Shown: positions 1-8,364, counted from the first letter of the stretch. The stretch is 64,000 bases of DNA from JABFRJ01 sp031374735 (GCA_031374735.1 JANMGQ010000166.1:1-64000), one strand, 5' to 3'. A program made the numbers and translations. Notes: generated by a model not told the origin, from the sequence alone.

Positions 1-95
1 TCGGCCGCCCGCGAGGGCTTGTCCTTGACGGCTGCGAGCACGGCGGCAAGCTCGATCGGACCGGGATGATGCCGGCACGTCTCAGCCGCGACCAT
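1..95 (-). CDS. N-terminal fragment of an unknown gene, off the left edge
   Basis: A short minus-strand frame starts at an ATG at 93-95 and stays open to the window edge, giving about 31 residues that end in AVLAAVKDKPSRAA. The composition (Ala, Val, Leu, Lys, then KPSR) looks coding rather than random. No family is recognised. It would be the next gene in the same direction as the restriction-enzyme remnant just upstream. A similar VKAKPSRAR string is readable on the minus strand near 785-810, which may mean a small duplicated segment. Confidence 0.25.
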   Translation of the reverse strand, partial: MVAAETCRHHPGPIELAAVLAAVKDKPSRAA

Positions 96-137
96 CAAAT
101 GCCGTGGTCATCGCAACATCAGACTGCGTGATCGTGC

Positions 138-353
138 TCACCGCTGCAGCAGATCGGCGAACGGCTCGTCAGGTGAGGCATAGACTCCCATGCGGGCGGC
201 GACCTGCTGCGCCAGCAGTTCCGCCAATTGCCGGAGCTTGATCAGGCATGTGCTGGGATCGTCGGCGAAATAGCGTTCGGCCAAGGCACCCAACCGTGAC
301 AGCTGGGTGTCATGCTCGGCTAAGAAGCCGAAGTTGCCGCCGGGCGAAGTCAT
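138..353 (-). pseudogene. remnant of type I restriction enzyme R subunit (HsdR N-terminus)
   Basis: From the ATG at 353 the frame encodes about 71 residues: a start like MTSPGGNFGFLAEHD, then LGALAERYFADDPSTCLIK and a segment on Gln and Leu ending PDEPFADLLQR before a stop. This is the characteristic N-terminal pattern of HsdR proteins, which are normally about 900-1100 residues and carry a nuclease and a DEAD-box translocase. Everything after this segment is missing, so no restriction activity is possible. The ATG is preferred over the upstream GTG frame extension because family members start with this motif. It is probably debris left in a mobile element. Confidence 0.6.
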
Positions 354-1225
354 GGCTTTTGACCTCGATCGGCGGAGCTTGATTCGGATGTTTTGTGACG
401 CTCCCAATAGGTTGAAACGATCAAGAGTGACCGGCGCACCGGGTCGACCGACCGGTTCAGCGGCGACAGTCTACCGCGATTGCGCCAGCACGCTCGAAAC
501 AGCTCATACAATATGGGTGAATCCGTCGTCATCATTGCCCTCGAAAACAGCATACGGCCGTCGAAGGCAAAAGCAACCGGCGCCGCTCGTCGGCGTACCG
601 CTTGCTAACGGAAAACTTGTAACTGTAGCAACGCGGTATGCATCTCGCTGGTTGAGCATGGATGATGATTGTTTTGGCGTGAGGGTTCCCTTTGGTGAGA
701 CGGGACTGTCCGACTTCCCTTCGGAGCCGACTGCAGTCCGAAGTGCACGCGGGGCCGGCGAGTCAAGGCCGCGCACTTCGCGCGCCCGGGAGGGCTTGGC
801 CTTGACGCGTTGGCACCGTGTGCGAGCATTGAAGTCAGGTGAGAGGACAAAAGCTCAGTTTTCCTCGGAAATCACCTGACAGGTGTTAACTGCGGGTCTG
901 CTGCTCCACTTGATGAGCGATGTCTGTAGGCACTTCGGCGTTGAGGATTTGCCGTCATAGCGATAGCAGACGACGTTGCACAATTGCGCAAGTCGCAACC
1001 TGCTGCAACGCGCTCTGATCACCCTTGCAGGCGGCCCGTAAACCTTGCGGCAACCGGTTTGGAAGCATCCTGAAACGTGACTGTAAAGCCTTGATTCAAC
1101 TCGACAATTTTCGCAATGCCTGCCCCGCAATTACGGTAACGGGACTGCCTGCGGATTTCGCTTCCTTACCGATTTTGCAGGCTGCTCCCTCGTCATCGTT
1201 CCCCTCTAACACGACGGAGCTAACG
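354..1225. other. long intergenic stretch, no convincing gene
   Basis: Several overlapping open frames exist here on both strands, but none has family-like composition, a ribosome binding site, or agreement with neighbours. The segment separates the restriction-enzyme remnant from the excisionase-like gene. It probably holds the promoter for the plus-strand run that starts at 1226. Confidence 0.4.
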
Positions 1226-1477
1226 ATGACCCTCACCACCCGCCAGACAACAGCCACCGGCACGCCTGAGCCACGCCGCTACCTCAATTCCGAGGAGGCA
1301 GCCCGCATCCTGCGTCTTTCCGCCCGCACCTTGGAAAGGATGCGCGTCGAAGGCTCGGGGCCGAAGTACCTGAAGGCCGGGCGGGGCACCCGTGCCCGTG
1401 TGCTCTATCGGCCAGCCGATCTCGATCAATGGCTGGAGAGCCGGACCTACAGCTCGACCTCCGAATACATCGCGTGA
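1226..1477 (+). CDS. helix-turn-helix DNA-binding protein (excisionase/MerR-like)
   Basis: This 83-residue protein has the usual small-HTH layout: RYLNSEEAARILRLSARTLE at about residues 20-38, followed by a wing ending RVLYRPADLDQWLESR. That pattern (place a helix, recognise, then LxxWL) is typical of the helix_turn_helix_17/excisionase family, which bind DNA as small transcription or recombination-directionality factors. The ATG at 1226 follows ACGGAGC; the longer upstream frame is not used because its composition is unlike the family. It stands first in a plus-strand run of element genes and may control them or assist excision. The role is inferred. Confidence 0.75.
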   Translation: MTLTTRQTTATGTPEPRRYLNSEEAARILRLSARTLERMRVEGSGPKYLKAGRGTRARVLYRPADLDQWLESRTYSSTSEYIA

Positions 1478-1484
1478 GGCAGCC

Positions 1485-1850
1485 ATGTTGGACCCCATCA
1501 TCTACAGACATGGCACCGCACTCATTGCCGACGGCGGGCCGTATTCGATCACCGGCCGCCTGCTCGGCGACCACGATGATCTCGACGGCGTGGTGTATGT
1601 CCTGACCGACGACGGCGAATGCCTGTCGCTTAACGGCTGGATGTTCACGTTCGAGATCATCGGCGAGAACAACGATGTTCCTGCCCTCCGGATCACAGAA
1701 GAGGCGGAAGATCAGCGCGCTTTTGTCCGAGCCGACACCAGCGCCCACGACGCCCAGGTGTCGGCCCGCAGTCGACAACAACACGTCGCCGCGTCGCCTT
1801 TTGGTCGCGGCCATGGTACAAGCGACGCTTGGAGTGATCGGGAGCGACGG
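1485..1850 (+). CDS. small conserved element protein, unknown function
   Basis: The ATG at 1485 lies 7 bases after the HTH gene. The first 100 or so residues look coding: GTALIADGGPYSITGRLL, then DLDGVVYVLTDDGE and SLNGWMFTFEII. I do not recognise a domain. The reading frame has no stop until 2804 and would run through two other genes, which is unlikely for a real product. The coding character fades near 1830-1850, so I place the end there. A frameshift close to the 3' end, or a truly long overlapping frame, are the alternatives. The 3' boundary is therefore uncertain. Confidence 0.45.
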
Positions 1851-1852
1851 TT

Positions 1853-2122
1853 GTGCTCAGCGACGAGGATCGTAAGCGGATTGAGATGGATGCGGCCACC
1901 CGCATCCGTGCCCAGTGGGGCCATGTCAATCCGCGCGCTCTCGGCGATGTCGTCGCCGAGGTCAGGGTGCGGATGCAGGAGGGCACGTGGGGTCAAAAGT
2001 CCTTGCCTGAACAGCTCGACGAGATCATCCGACTGGCCCACGCCAAGGACGTGTTTGCCCGTGACGAGACCGTCGCGGATAAATCCGAACGCGCAGCCAA
2101 TGGCCCAGAACTCGGCGATTGA
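1853..2122 (+). CDS. small element protein, member of a duplicated gene pair (copy 1)
   Basis: This 89-residue soluble protein starts at GTG 1853 after GGGAGCG. Its N-terminus LSDEDRKRIEMDAATRIRAQ, then WG and a Val/Asp-rich helix, matches the start of the protein at 24632 (LTDEQKRAIENQAAQAIRQS, then WGGLN). Both genes end head-on against a minus-strand gene for a membrane-anchored coiled-coil protein, so the whole pair is duplicated in the element. The family is not recognised. It may be an accessory of the relaxase transcribed just downstream on the same strand. Confidence 0.6.
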   Translation: MLSDEDRKRIEMDAATRIRAQWGHVNPRALGDVVAEVRVRMQEGTWGQKSLPEQLDEIIRLAHAKDVFARDETVADKSERAANGPELGD

Positions 2123-2140
2123 GAGATGGTCGATTGAGCC

Positions 2141-2611
2141 TCACGACTTCCGCAGTACGACCCACGCCGCCACGGCCAGTCCGCCGACCACCGCGAATGC
2201 TACCGCAAACGCCCGCAGCCAGACGCGTCGCAGTATCTGTGGCGGTACGCCTTCCCGTATCGTCGTAGATGCGACGCTGCGCTTTTCCAGTTCGGCGACA
2301 TCCGCGCTGACACCAGCAACCTTGCCGGCCAGCTGCTCGATCGCGGTGCGCTGTTCGTCGGATCGGCCGCGCATTTCGGCGAGCAGCTCGGCCAGCACGG
2401 CAGCAACGTCAAGCTCCTGCTCCTCGGCGGGAGACAGCGCGCGTAGTTTCTGCGGCTTGCCGATCGATTTCAGGAAGCGTGAGAGCGTGGCTGGCGTCGT
2501 CTCGATTGCTTTCAATCGGGACAGCTCTTCAGCGATGTCCGTGAGGGTTTTGCCTTCGGCCTGGAGCCTCAGGATCAGAGCGCGATTTGGCTCCAGACGG
2601 TCGAAGGCCAT
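2141..2611 (-). CDS. membrane-anchored coiled-coil protein of the duplicated pair (copy 1)
   Basis: The product (156 residues from the ATG at 2611) begins MAFDRLEPNRALILRLQ and has an N-terminal helical segment with KTLTDIAEELSRLKAIETTP, reading like a DNA-binding helix-turn-helix of the KfrA or MobC style. A Glu/Ala-rich coiled coil follows (about 65-110), then one C-terminal transmembrane helix (AFAVAFAVVGGLAVAAWVVL). Copy 2 at 25001-25450 has the same order and the same MAFxxLxP start, which is why I choose this ATG over the one at 2641. It diverges from the relaxase gene across a 170-base region with a palindrome. A mobilization accessory or exclusion protein is possible, but unproven. 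Confidence 0.65.
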   Translation of the reverse strand: MAFDRLEPNRALILRLQAEGKTLTDIAEELSRLKAIETTPATLSRFLKSIGKPQKLRALSPAEEQELDVAAVLAELLAEMRGRSDEQRTAIEQLAGKVAGVSADVAELEKRSVASTTIREGVPPQILRRVWLRAFAVAFAVVGGLAVAAWVVLRKS

Positions 2612-2701
2612 GGGTGAAACGTTCCGCAATTCGCTCTGCAATTTCCGCTGCGGTTTTCGACCGTCCGATCAGCACGCCGACCGGCCTGCAACTTGGCGCC
2701 A

Positions 2702-2717
2702 CCTTAGCTGGCTAAGG
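2702..2717. promoter_or_regulatory. perfect palindrome upstream of relaxase, candidate operator or oriT arm
   Basis: CCTTAGC and GCTAAGG face each other with a TG centre, a perfect 7-base inverted repeat. It lies between the divergent coiled-coil gene and the MobF relaxase, where such relaxases usually have both their operator and their origin of transfer. The bases after it (GGGGACACGTCTGTCACAC) contain TGTC and GTCT strings, but I cannot assign a nick site. Confidence 0.4.
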
Positions 2718-2781
2718 GGACACGTCTGTCACACAAACTTCACGAGCTTTTCTGCTGGTTTCGACTATAGCAGGAGTGTTT

Positions 2782-5595
2782 ATGTTACGCATTACGCACA
2801 GTGATAATCCTGCTGCCGCCGTCGCTTACTTCGACGGCGCGTTGTCGAGGGGAGACTACTATGCCGCCGAGGCTCCCGGCGTCTGGCATGGCCTTTGTGC
2901 TGCGCGGTTGGGATTGATCGGGACAGTTGAGCGGGACACGTTCGCGGCCCTCATGCGCAACGAGAACCCGCTGACTGGAGAGCGTCTTACCGCGCGCACG
3001 CGAGAGACCCGCCGCCCGGGAACCGACTTCACGTTCAACGCACCCAAGGGCGTCTCGATGCTTTATGCGTTCACCGACGACGAGCGCATCCGCAATGCGT
3101 TCCGCGATGCCGTCCGCGACACCATGCGTGAGATCGAGCGCGACGTGAAGACCCGTATTCGCGTCGATGGCCGTGACGATGACCGCACTACCGGCAACAT
3201 CGCGTGGGCGGAGTTCCTGCACACCACGGCACGGCCGATCGACGGCGTGCCCGATCCGCATCTGCACACCCACGCTTTCGTGGTCAATGCCACCTGGGAC
3301 AAGGTGGAGGCACGGTACAAGGCGGTGCAGCTCGGCGATATCGTCGCAGATCGCCCGTACTACGAGGCGGTGTTCCATGCGCGCCTTGCACACGGCATGC
3401 GCCAGCTCGGATACGGCATCGAGCGTAAGGGTAAGTTCTGGGACGTGGCGGGCCTGCCGGACGAGTTGCTCAAAACCTTCTCGCGCCGCACGGCGGAGAT
3501 CGAGGCGGCAGCCGCAGATCTCGGATATAAATCCGCCGATGCTAAGGCGTCCCTTGGCAAGCGCACGCGCCAGCGCAAGACGAAAGAGTTGCCGCCCGAG
3601 CAGATCCGCCAGGATTGGCAACAACGCGCCGGTATCACCGGCCGTCAGGCCATCGCCGCCGTCACCAAGGCGGCCAACCGCGCGTCCAAAGACCACCCAG
3701 ACATCACCGCGAAAGCGGCGATGGACTACGCGCTCAGCGATGCCTTCGAGCGCGCCAGCGTCGCCACGGAAAAGAGCATCTTCGCGACGGCACTCCGACG
3801 CGGCTTTGGAGACGTGATGCCGGAGACGGTAAGAGCCGCTGCCGAAACCTTCGAGCTGGTCACCGGCATGATCGACGGCCGCAAGGTTGTCACGACACGC
3901 CACATTCTGGCAGAGGAAAGCCGCCTCATCGAGTTCGCCCGCCGTGGCCGTCTCGCCTGCCGTCCCATGGCACCTAAGAAAACAATCACCGATGTCCGTC
4001 TCAACGCCGGCCAGAAAAAAGCGGTACAGCAGATATGGACCTCGCCCGATCGCGTCATGGCGATCAAGGGTGGTGCCGGCGTTGGCAAAACCACGTTGAT
4101 GGTGGAAGCGGCCGACGGACTGACGAAAGCGGGTCACCGCGTCGCAGTATTTGCACCGACCTCGGCCGCGCGCGATGTGTTGAAAGCCGAAGGCTTTGAC
4201 GGCGCGGAAACCCTGCAACGCCTGCTCTCTGATTTGCAACTGCAAGCCGCACTGAAACAGTCCGTCTTGTGGGTCGATGAAGCCGGTCTCGTCAGCGTGC
4301 CGGATATGGCGAAACTGTTCGATCTCGCTGAGCGTCTCAATGCGCGCGTGATCCTGTCAGGCGATCCCCAGCAGCACTCCTCGGTCGCCCGAGGTGACGC
4401 CTTGCGCATCATGGCTGAGCGCGCGGGCATCCGCCCCGCGACGGTCAATGAGATCGTGCGGCAGAAGGGCGCTTACAAGGAAGCCGTGCAGGCTCTCGCC
4501 GTCGGCAATGTCACGCGCGGCTGGGAACTGCTCAAGCAAATGGGCTCCATCCACGAGCTGCCAGAGGAAACCCGCATCGATCGCTTGGCGCAAGATTATC
4601 TCGATGCCGTCGAAGGACATCGCACAGTGCTCGTAGTGTCGCCGACGCATGCCGAAAAGGACAAGATCACTGCGGCCATCCGCGATGAATTACAGTCGGC
4701 GGGCCGTCTGGGCGAAGCGCGCACCTTCACGGTGTGGCGCGACCTGCAATGGACGCAGGCTCAGAAGACCGATCCGCTTCGCTACGCTCCGGGCCAGTGG
4801 GTCCGCTTCACCCAGAACGCGGCCGGCATCACCAAAGGCGCCAAGCTCGAAGTAACGGGGCGCGACGACACCGGCCAAGTGCTCGCCCGCAACGCCGACA
4901 ACGAGACCATCGCGCTGCCGCTCGCCAAGGCCGCGAATTTCAAGGTCTATACGACGACAGAGAAATCCTTCGCGGTCGGCGATCTCGTGCGCATCACCGA
5001 GAACGGCCGCACGCCCCACGGCACGTTCGTCAACGGTGCCGTTCATACGGTGACCGGCTTCGACAAGACAGGCAACCTGACCCTCGATAAGACCAAGACG
5101 CTCCCCAAGGACTACGGCGCGTTCGATCATGGCTACGCCAGTACGTCGATTGCTGCGCAAGGACGCACCGTCGATACCGTGCTGATCGCCATGGGCACAG
5201 CGTCGATTGCCGCCATGTCGCAAGAGCAGCTCTATGTGAGTGCATCGCGAGCACGCACCGAGTGCCACGTCTACACCGACGACGCTGAAACTGTGCGTAA
5301 GGCGGTGCAGCGTTCGGCGCATCGCGGCTCGGCAACAGAACTGGTGGAAGGCCAGCTCGATCGCAAGCTCAAGCCGATCACCGAGCAAAACCGCACCGAG
5401 CGCCTCAAGGACTTCTCCACTCGGCTTGCCGAGCAGTTCGGCCGCGCCGCGCGCGCGAGCCTGCGCGAGGCCACGGGTCTCGAGCGTGATCTCGATCGCG
5501 ACGACATCAAGGCGCTGCGCGATATCGCGCGCCAAGCCATGGTCGCCGAATACAAAGGGCGTGTGCAGGAACGCGCGGCGGAGCTGGGAGACTAG
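2782..5595 (+). CDS. MobF-family conjugative relaxase/helicase (TrwC/TraI-like)
   Basis: The protein (937 residues) nicks the origin of transfer, stays covalently bound to the 5' end, and unwinds the plasmid strand. The N-terminal relaxase domain shows the DYYA tyrosine pair (residues 25-28), FTFNAPKGVSMLYAF, and the metal-binding HLHTH triad at about 160-164. The C-terminal RecD-like helicase shows a Walker A GGAGVGKTT near residue 432, LWVDEAG, LSGDPQQ, and the late motif YVSASRARTECHVY. The ATG at 2782 follows AGGAG at 5-base spacing and is preferred over GTG 2776. The length is typical for TrwC/TraA proteins. It works with the coupling protein at 22147, although the two genes are 17 kb apart. 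Confidence 0.93.
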   Translation: MLRITHSDNPAAAVAYFDGALSRGDYYAAEAPGVWHGLCAARLGLIGTVERDTFAALMRNENPLTGERLTARTRETRRPGTDFTFNAPKGVSMLYAFTDDERIRNAFRDAVRDTMREIERDVKTRIRVDGRDDDRTTGNIAWAEFLHTTARPIDGVPDPHLHTHAFVVNATWDKVEARYKAVQLGDIVADRPYYEAVFHARLAHGMRQLGYGIERKGKFWDVAGLPDELLKTFSRRTAEIEAAAADLGYKSADAKASLGKRTRQRKTKELPPEQIRQDWQQRAGITGRQAIAAVTKAANRASKDHPDITAKAAMDYALSDAFERASVATEKSIFATALRRGFGDVMPETVRAAAETFELVTGMIDGRKVVTTRHILAEESRLIEFARRGRLACRPMAPKKTITDVRLNAGQKKAVQQIWTSPDRVMAIKGGAGVGKTTLMVEAADGLTKAGHRVAVFAPTSAARDVLKAEGFDGAETLQRLLSDLQLQAALKQSVLWVDEAGLVSVPDMAKLFDLAERLNARVILSGDPQQHSSVARGDALRIMAERAGIRPATVNEIVRQKGAYKEAVQALAVGNVTRGWELLKQMGSIHELPEETRIDRLAQDYLDAVEGHRTVLVVSPTHAEKDKITAAIRDELQSAGRLGEARTFTVWRDLQWTQAQKTDPLRYAPGQWVRFTQNAAGITKGAKLEVTGRDDTGQVLARNADNETIALPLAKAANFKVYTTTEKSFAVGDLVRITENGRTPHGTFVNGAVHTVTGFDKTGNLTLDKTKTLPKDYGAFDHGYASTSIAAQGRTVDTVLIAMGTASIAAMSQEQLYVSASRARTECHVYTDDAETVRKAVQRSAHRGSATELVEGQLDRKLKPITEQNRTERLKDFSTRLAEQFGRAARASLREATGLERDLDRDDIKALRDIARQAMVAEYKGRVQERAAELGD

Positions 5596-5597
5596 CC

Positions 5598-5930
5598 ATG
5601 CGCCGCGACATCAGCCAGAAAACCGAAGAGACAGCGTACCGCCCCTTCCAGCAGAAGGCGCTCGGCAACCGGATTGGATTCCGCTTCGCCGACGGACAGA
5701 TGCGGTCGTTGCCCTATCTGCAATTGATCGAGACGCAGTTTCATCCCGACATCGGTGTGATCCTTGAGTTCGCCGGCCACCGCGTCACGCTCAGCGGCCA
5801 GAACCTACAGCAGCTCTATTGCGAGTTGGAAGCCGAAGAGATCGGCGAGATCATCGAGCGCCACACCCGCGACTTCGCAGTGTTGCCGACGGCCTGCTAC
5901 GTCGAGACGATCATGTGGGAGAAGATCTAG
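5598..5930 (+). CDS. small protein coupled to the relaxase gene
   Basis: This gene starts two bases after the relaxase stop codon and is almost certainly co-transcribed with it. The 110-residue product is soluble, with an N-terminal segment GNRIGFRFADGQMRSLPYLQ and a C-terminal Glu-rich helix (ELEAEEIGEIIERHTRDF). I do not recognise the family. Position suggests an accessory of conjugal DNA processing, but no motif supports a specific activity. Confidence 0.6.
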   Translation: MRRDISQKTEETAYRPFQQKALGNRIGFRFADGQMRSLPYLQLIETQFHPDIGVILEFAGHRVTLSGQNLQQLYCELEAEEIGEIIERHTRDFAVLPTACYVETIMWEKI

Positions 5931-6274
5931 GACTGCTGCAATGGCTGAACCGACGAGACCCGCTCGCATTGGTTTCGCCCGGAGCACACTGCAATTGCTT
6001 GAAAAGGGCGTCCCCAAAAGGTCGAAATCGGTCTGTTCTTCGAAGCAGCGGTGCTGACGGGAATCAACTTGTTCAAACCCGAGGTCTGACGCGGCAAAAT
6101 GCACGATGTTGGATAAGTCAGTGGTGGTCTGTAATCAGGATCGCGGACTAATAAAAACCGAGGAGTGAAGATTAGCAAAATATATATTTATTTATGTTTT
6201 TAATATTATTAATAAAAGTTTAACTATAACCGTATATTATAGATTTGTTGATTAATTCATTAGGTGGGGTTTTT
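5931..6274. other. intergenic region turning sharply AT-rich
   Basis: No gene is seen. From about 6165 to 6265 the sequence is almost all A and T (for example TATATATTTATTTATG and TAATATTATTAATAAAAG), in strong contrast to the GC-rich relaxase gene. It ends in TAGGTGGGG, a ribosome binding site for the gene at 6275. It could be a strong promoter or a site bound by a nucleoid-silencing protein. Confidence 0.5.
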
Positions 6275-6724
6275 ATGCCGAGCGAGTCAGATTACAATTC
6301 AAAAGATAGCTTAAAAGACCAAATAAAACGTGTGCAACAAGACGCGGCTCCATGGATTGCTGAGACTCGCGACATGAAGTCATTTGACCGCAATCAGAAG
6401 GTGGAAAATAATCCGGAGCGTGAAGATAGTTTGAGACCTGAATGTCAAGCAGATATGGATAGAGTGCAAAGGGAGATCTCTCCACTGAATTCTACGATTG
6501 ATATCCTAAAGTCTTTTGAACCGAATTTAAATGTTAGCACACCGCCGGATAACGATAAGGAGACTCTACATAGAGGTGACTACAAGCAAAAACCTGTTGA
6601 TTCTCCCTTCGAAGATCGGAAAGATGGATACCTACACTCTCAGCCAAAGATTGAGTCTGGACGCCTACCTGCACCGTTATTCCCGTCTACCAAGCCGGCT
6701 CAAAAAGACGGACACACTCCATGA
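6275..6724 (+). CDS. AT-rich orphan gene, hydrophilic protein of unknown function
   Basis: The 149-residue product is hydrophilic, rich in Asp, Glu, Lys, Ser and Pro, with no membrane segment or signal peptide. Two related stretches can be seen: ETRDMKSFDRNQKVENN and STIDILKSFEPNLNVSTP, a likely internal duplication of roughly 45 residues. The ATG at 6275 is 5 bases after TAGGTGGGG. Codon use is clearly more AT-rich than in its neighbours, which points to separate acquisition. Another frame stays open past the stop at 6724 (LHEKDNFLQAAIGGEPNELI), so a 3' frameshift is possible. An exported effector is one guess because of its disorder and composition; nothing proves it. Confidence 0.55.
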   Translation: MPSESDYNSKDSLKDQIKRVQQDAAPWIAETRDMKSFDRNQKVENNPEREDSLRPECQADMDRVQREISPLNSTIDILKSFEPNLNVSTPPDNDKETLHRGDYKQKPVDSPFEDRKDGYLHSQPKIESGRLPAPLFPSTKPAQKDGHTP

Positions 6725-6823
6725 AAAAGATAATTTTTTGCAGGCTGCAATTGGAGGTGAGCCAAACGAATTGATATCTCAATTAAAGTCGTCGAAGAGC
6801 CGCACGCGTGGTGTCGACGGCTC

Positions 6824-7087
6824 TCAGTCTGGGAACGGGCTGGGCGTAGCATCGATATCGCAGCGTCCGTGTCGATGCATAACCAGCACGCTTGCAATGA
6901 GCGCACTCGCCTCCAGCAGCGTCATAGCCAACGGCACGACCGCGCCTACTGCACCATTGAGATGACCGCGAGCGACAGCGGTGAGCGCTTGGCTCACGCA
7001 TGCGCCTGCTTCAGCCAGGCGAAGCTCAAGGGCTTCGAGGGCGACGGTGATGGCAACGCGGGTAGGATCGATTGAATGGTCTGACAT
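6824..7087 (-). CDS. small helical element protein
   Basis: The product (87 residues) starts at the ATG at 7087 with AAGGAG eight bases upstream. It has an Ala/Leu-rich central helix pair (ALTAVARGHLNGAVGAVVPL, then AMTLLEASALIASVLVM) that may sit on or in a membrane. The family is unknown. It is the last gene of the minus-strand operon that starts at 9154, and its start lies inside the 3' end of the methyltransferase gene. Confidence 0.55.
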   Translation of the reverse strand: MSDHSIDPTRVAITVALEALELRLAEAGACVSQALTAVARGHLNGAVGAVVPLAMTLLEASALIASVLVMHRHGRCDIDATPSPFPD

Positions 7088-7779
7088 GGAAAACTCCTTG
7101 GGGTTGAAATTGAAGAATTGAAATCGGTAACAACGGGCTTGCTGAACTCGGCCGCAGACAACCACCAGAACGCCGACGGACCGGCATGCTCCGGCGTCCA
7201 CACCGCCCAATAGTAGCGGTTGGCCGAGAAGTGACGCGGCGGCGCGCGGTCGGGTTCCGACCAGCACACGACACTGTCGATCGCGTAGATCCGTGCCGGT
7301 GGATGCGTGCGCCACCACTCCGTGCGGGTGTGATGGCACAGCGAGTTGAGATTGAGGAGCATCGCGACCTTGCCGCCGGTCTCCGAAGTGAACTCCAGCG
7401 ACTTCTCAATGAAGGCATCGGCCAACCCAGACCCATAGGGCGGATTGGTGACGATGTGCTTTCCACGCATCGCGCTCTGCATCAGGAAATCCACCCCGAC
7501 CGTGCCGAAGCCCCGATCGTTGAGATCAGTGGCGACGACGCAGTGACCCGCAGCTTCCAGCACATGGGCGATATGCCCTTCGCCGCAGGCGGGCTCCCAG
7601 ATCGGTCCATCGAAGTCTTCGACCGAGAGCAGCGCCCGCGTCGCCTCGGGCGGCGTCGGATAGAAATTGTCGGCGATGTTGCGGGAACGCCGCTCGGCGG
7701 CCGACAGTCTCGATACCGAATTGGGCTCGACACGCCCTGCAGGACGGAACGCATCGAAGGAAAAGATCACCGCGCTCAT
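6994..7779 (-). CDS. SAM-dependent DNA adenine methyltransferase-like protein
   Basis: The 261-residue protein carries the N6-adenine/N4-cytosine methyltransferase signature: an SAM-binding motif (WEPACGEGHIAHVLEAAGH, residues about 58-76) and the catalytic NPPY (TNPPYGSG). The N-terminal FYPTPPEATRALL is typical of phage- and plasmid-borne methyltransferases that stand alone. The ATG at 7779 follows GGGAGG; the upstream GTG at 7800 lies before that site. No partner restriction enzyme is nearby, so it more likely protects the element from host restriction or marks its DNA. The last 31 codons overlap the next gene. Confidence 0.8.
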   Translation of the reverse strand: MSAVIFSFDAFRPAGRVEPNSVSRLSAAERRSRNIADNFYPTPPEATRALLSVEDFDGPIWEPACGEGHIAHVLEAAGHCVVATDLNDRGFGTVGVDFLMQSAMRGKHIVTNPPYGSGLADAFIEKSLEFTSETGGKVAMLLNLNSLCHHTRTEWWRTHPPARIYAIDSVVCWSEPDRAPPRHFSANRYYWAVWTPEHAGPSAFWWLSAAEFSKPVVTDFNSSISTPRSFPCQTIQSILPALPSPSPSKPLSFAWLKQAHA

Positions 7780-8129
7780 GACCGAACCTCCCGGGAACAC
7801 GCGAGGTTGTCGCGTATAGCCTTCAGTCGGGCGTTACGGGCGCGACGTGCAAGCGATTGTCCATCGGCAGGACGACCATGAGCCAGGGCGTATCGCACGA
7901 TGCCTTCGGCATAGTCGACGACGATGTCGATCCACAGGTCGCAGTCGAGTTGTTGAAAAGCCCGATACAATGCGACGCCAGCGGCACCGGCATGATCGCA
8001 GAAACCTGGAAAACCTTCAAATTCACGAAAGCCGTGACCTTCGACTGCCCTGAACACGAGCGACTCGTACATGGTGAAGGTGACCAGTGCCACGTCCTCG
8101 GCGAGATCCAATTGAGATGTGCGCTTCAT
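7776..8129 (-). CDS. small acidic protein of the methyltransferase operon
   Basis: The 117-residue product is soluble and partly acidic (AEDVALVTFTMYESLVFRAV, DCDLWIDIVVDYAEGIVRYA), ending in an Arg-rich tail. No domain is recognised. It overlaps the methyltransferase start by ATGA (7776-7779) and the upstream zinc-ribbon gene in the same way, so translation is probably coupled. Confidence 0.6.
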   Translation of the reverse strand: MKRTSQLDLAEDVALVTFTMYESLVFRAVEGHGFREFEGFPGFCDHAGAAGVALYRAFQQLDCDLWIDIVVDYAEGIVRYALAHGRPADGQSLARRARNARLKAIRDNLACSREVRS

Positions 8130-8341
8130 ATCCGGCCTCCTTGGACGGTGAAGTCCGAAACGTTACCGCAGTACCCGCAGTCGGGGCACGAGCAGAAGCT
8201 GTCACGATCCCATTCGTGATTACCGAATGGCTCGCTTCCATCGGGTGTGATCCGAGACATGCAGAAGATCTGAATGTCGAGAGCGTAGGCCTGCCCGCAA
8301 CTGGGGCATGCCAGCGCGTAGATATCGCGCAGCGAGGTCAT
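8126..8341 (-). CDS. small zinc-ribbon protein
   Basis: This 71-residue protein has two knuckle-like cysteine groups: CPSC at about residues 12-15, and CSCPDCGYCG at about 50-59, enough to hold one or two zinc ions. The body between is hydrophilic. Such small rubredoxin-like ribbons are frequent in mobile elements, where they bind DNA or proteins; the target here is unknown. The gene is coupled by a 4-base overlap to the downstream member of the operon. Confidence 0.6.
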   Translation of the reverse strand: MTSLRDIYALACPSCGQAYALDIQIFCMSRITPDGSEPFGNHEWDRDSFCSCPDCGYCGNVSDFTVQGGRI

Positions 8342-8364
8342 GGCTGACCTCCGAGCTTGAGCGG

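Noticed and set aside
785..810. Second copy of the coding string VKxKPSRA seen at the left edge
   Set aside because: The match is about 22 bases only, and the frame around it has no coding character.
1851..2804. Continuation of the frame that starts at 1485 to give a 440-residue protein
   Set aside because: It would run across two genes with recognised duplicates elsewhere in the element, and the predicted residues (Arg/Ser/Pro-rich) look non-coding.
2785..4245. 486-residue open frame on the minus strand
   Set aside because: It is the antisense shadow of the MobF relaxase, whose motifs are clear on the plus strand.
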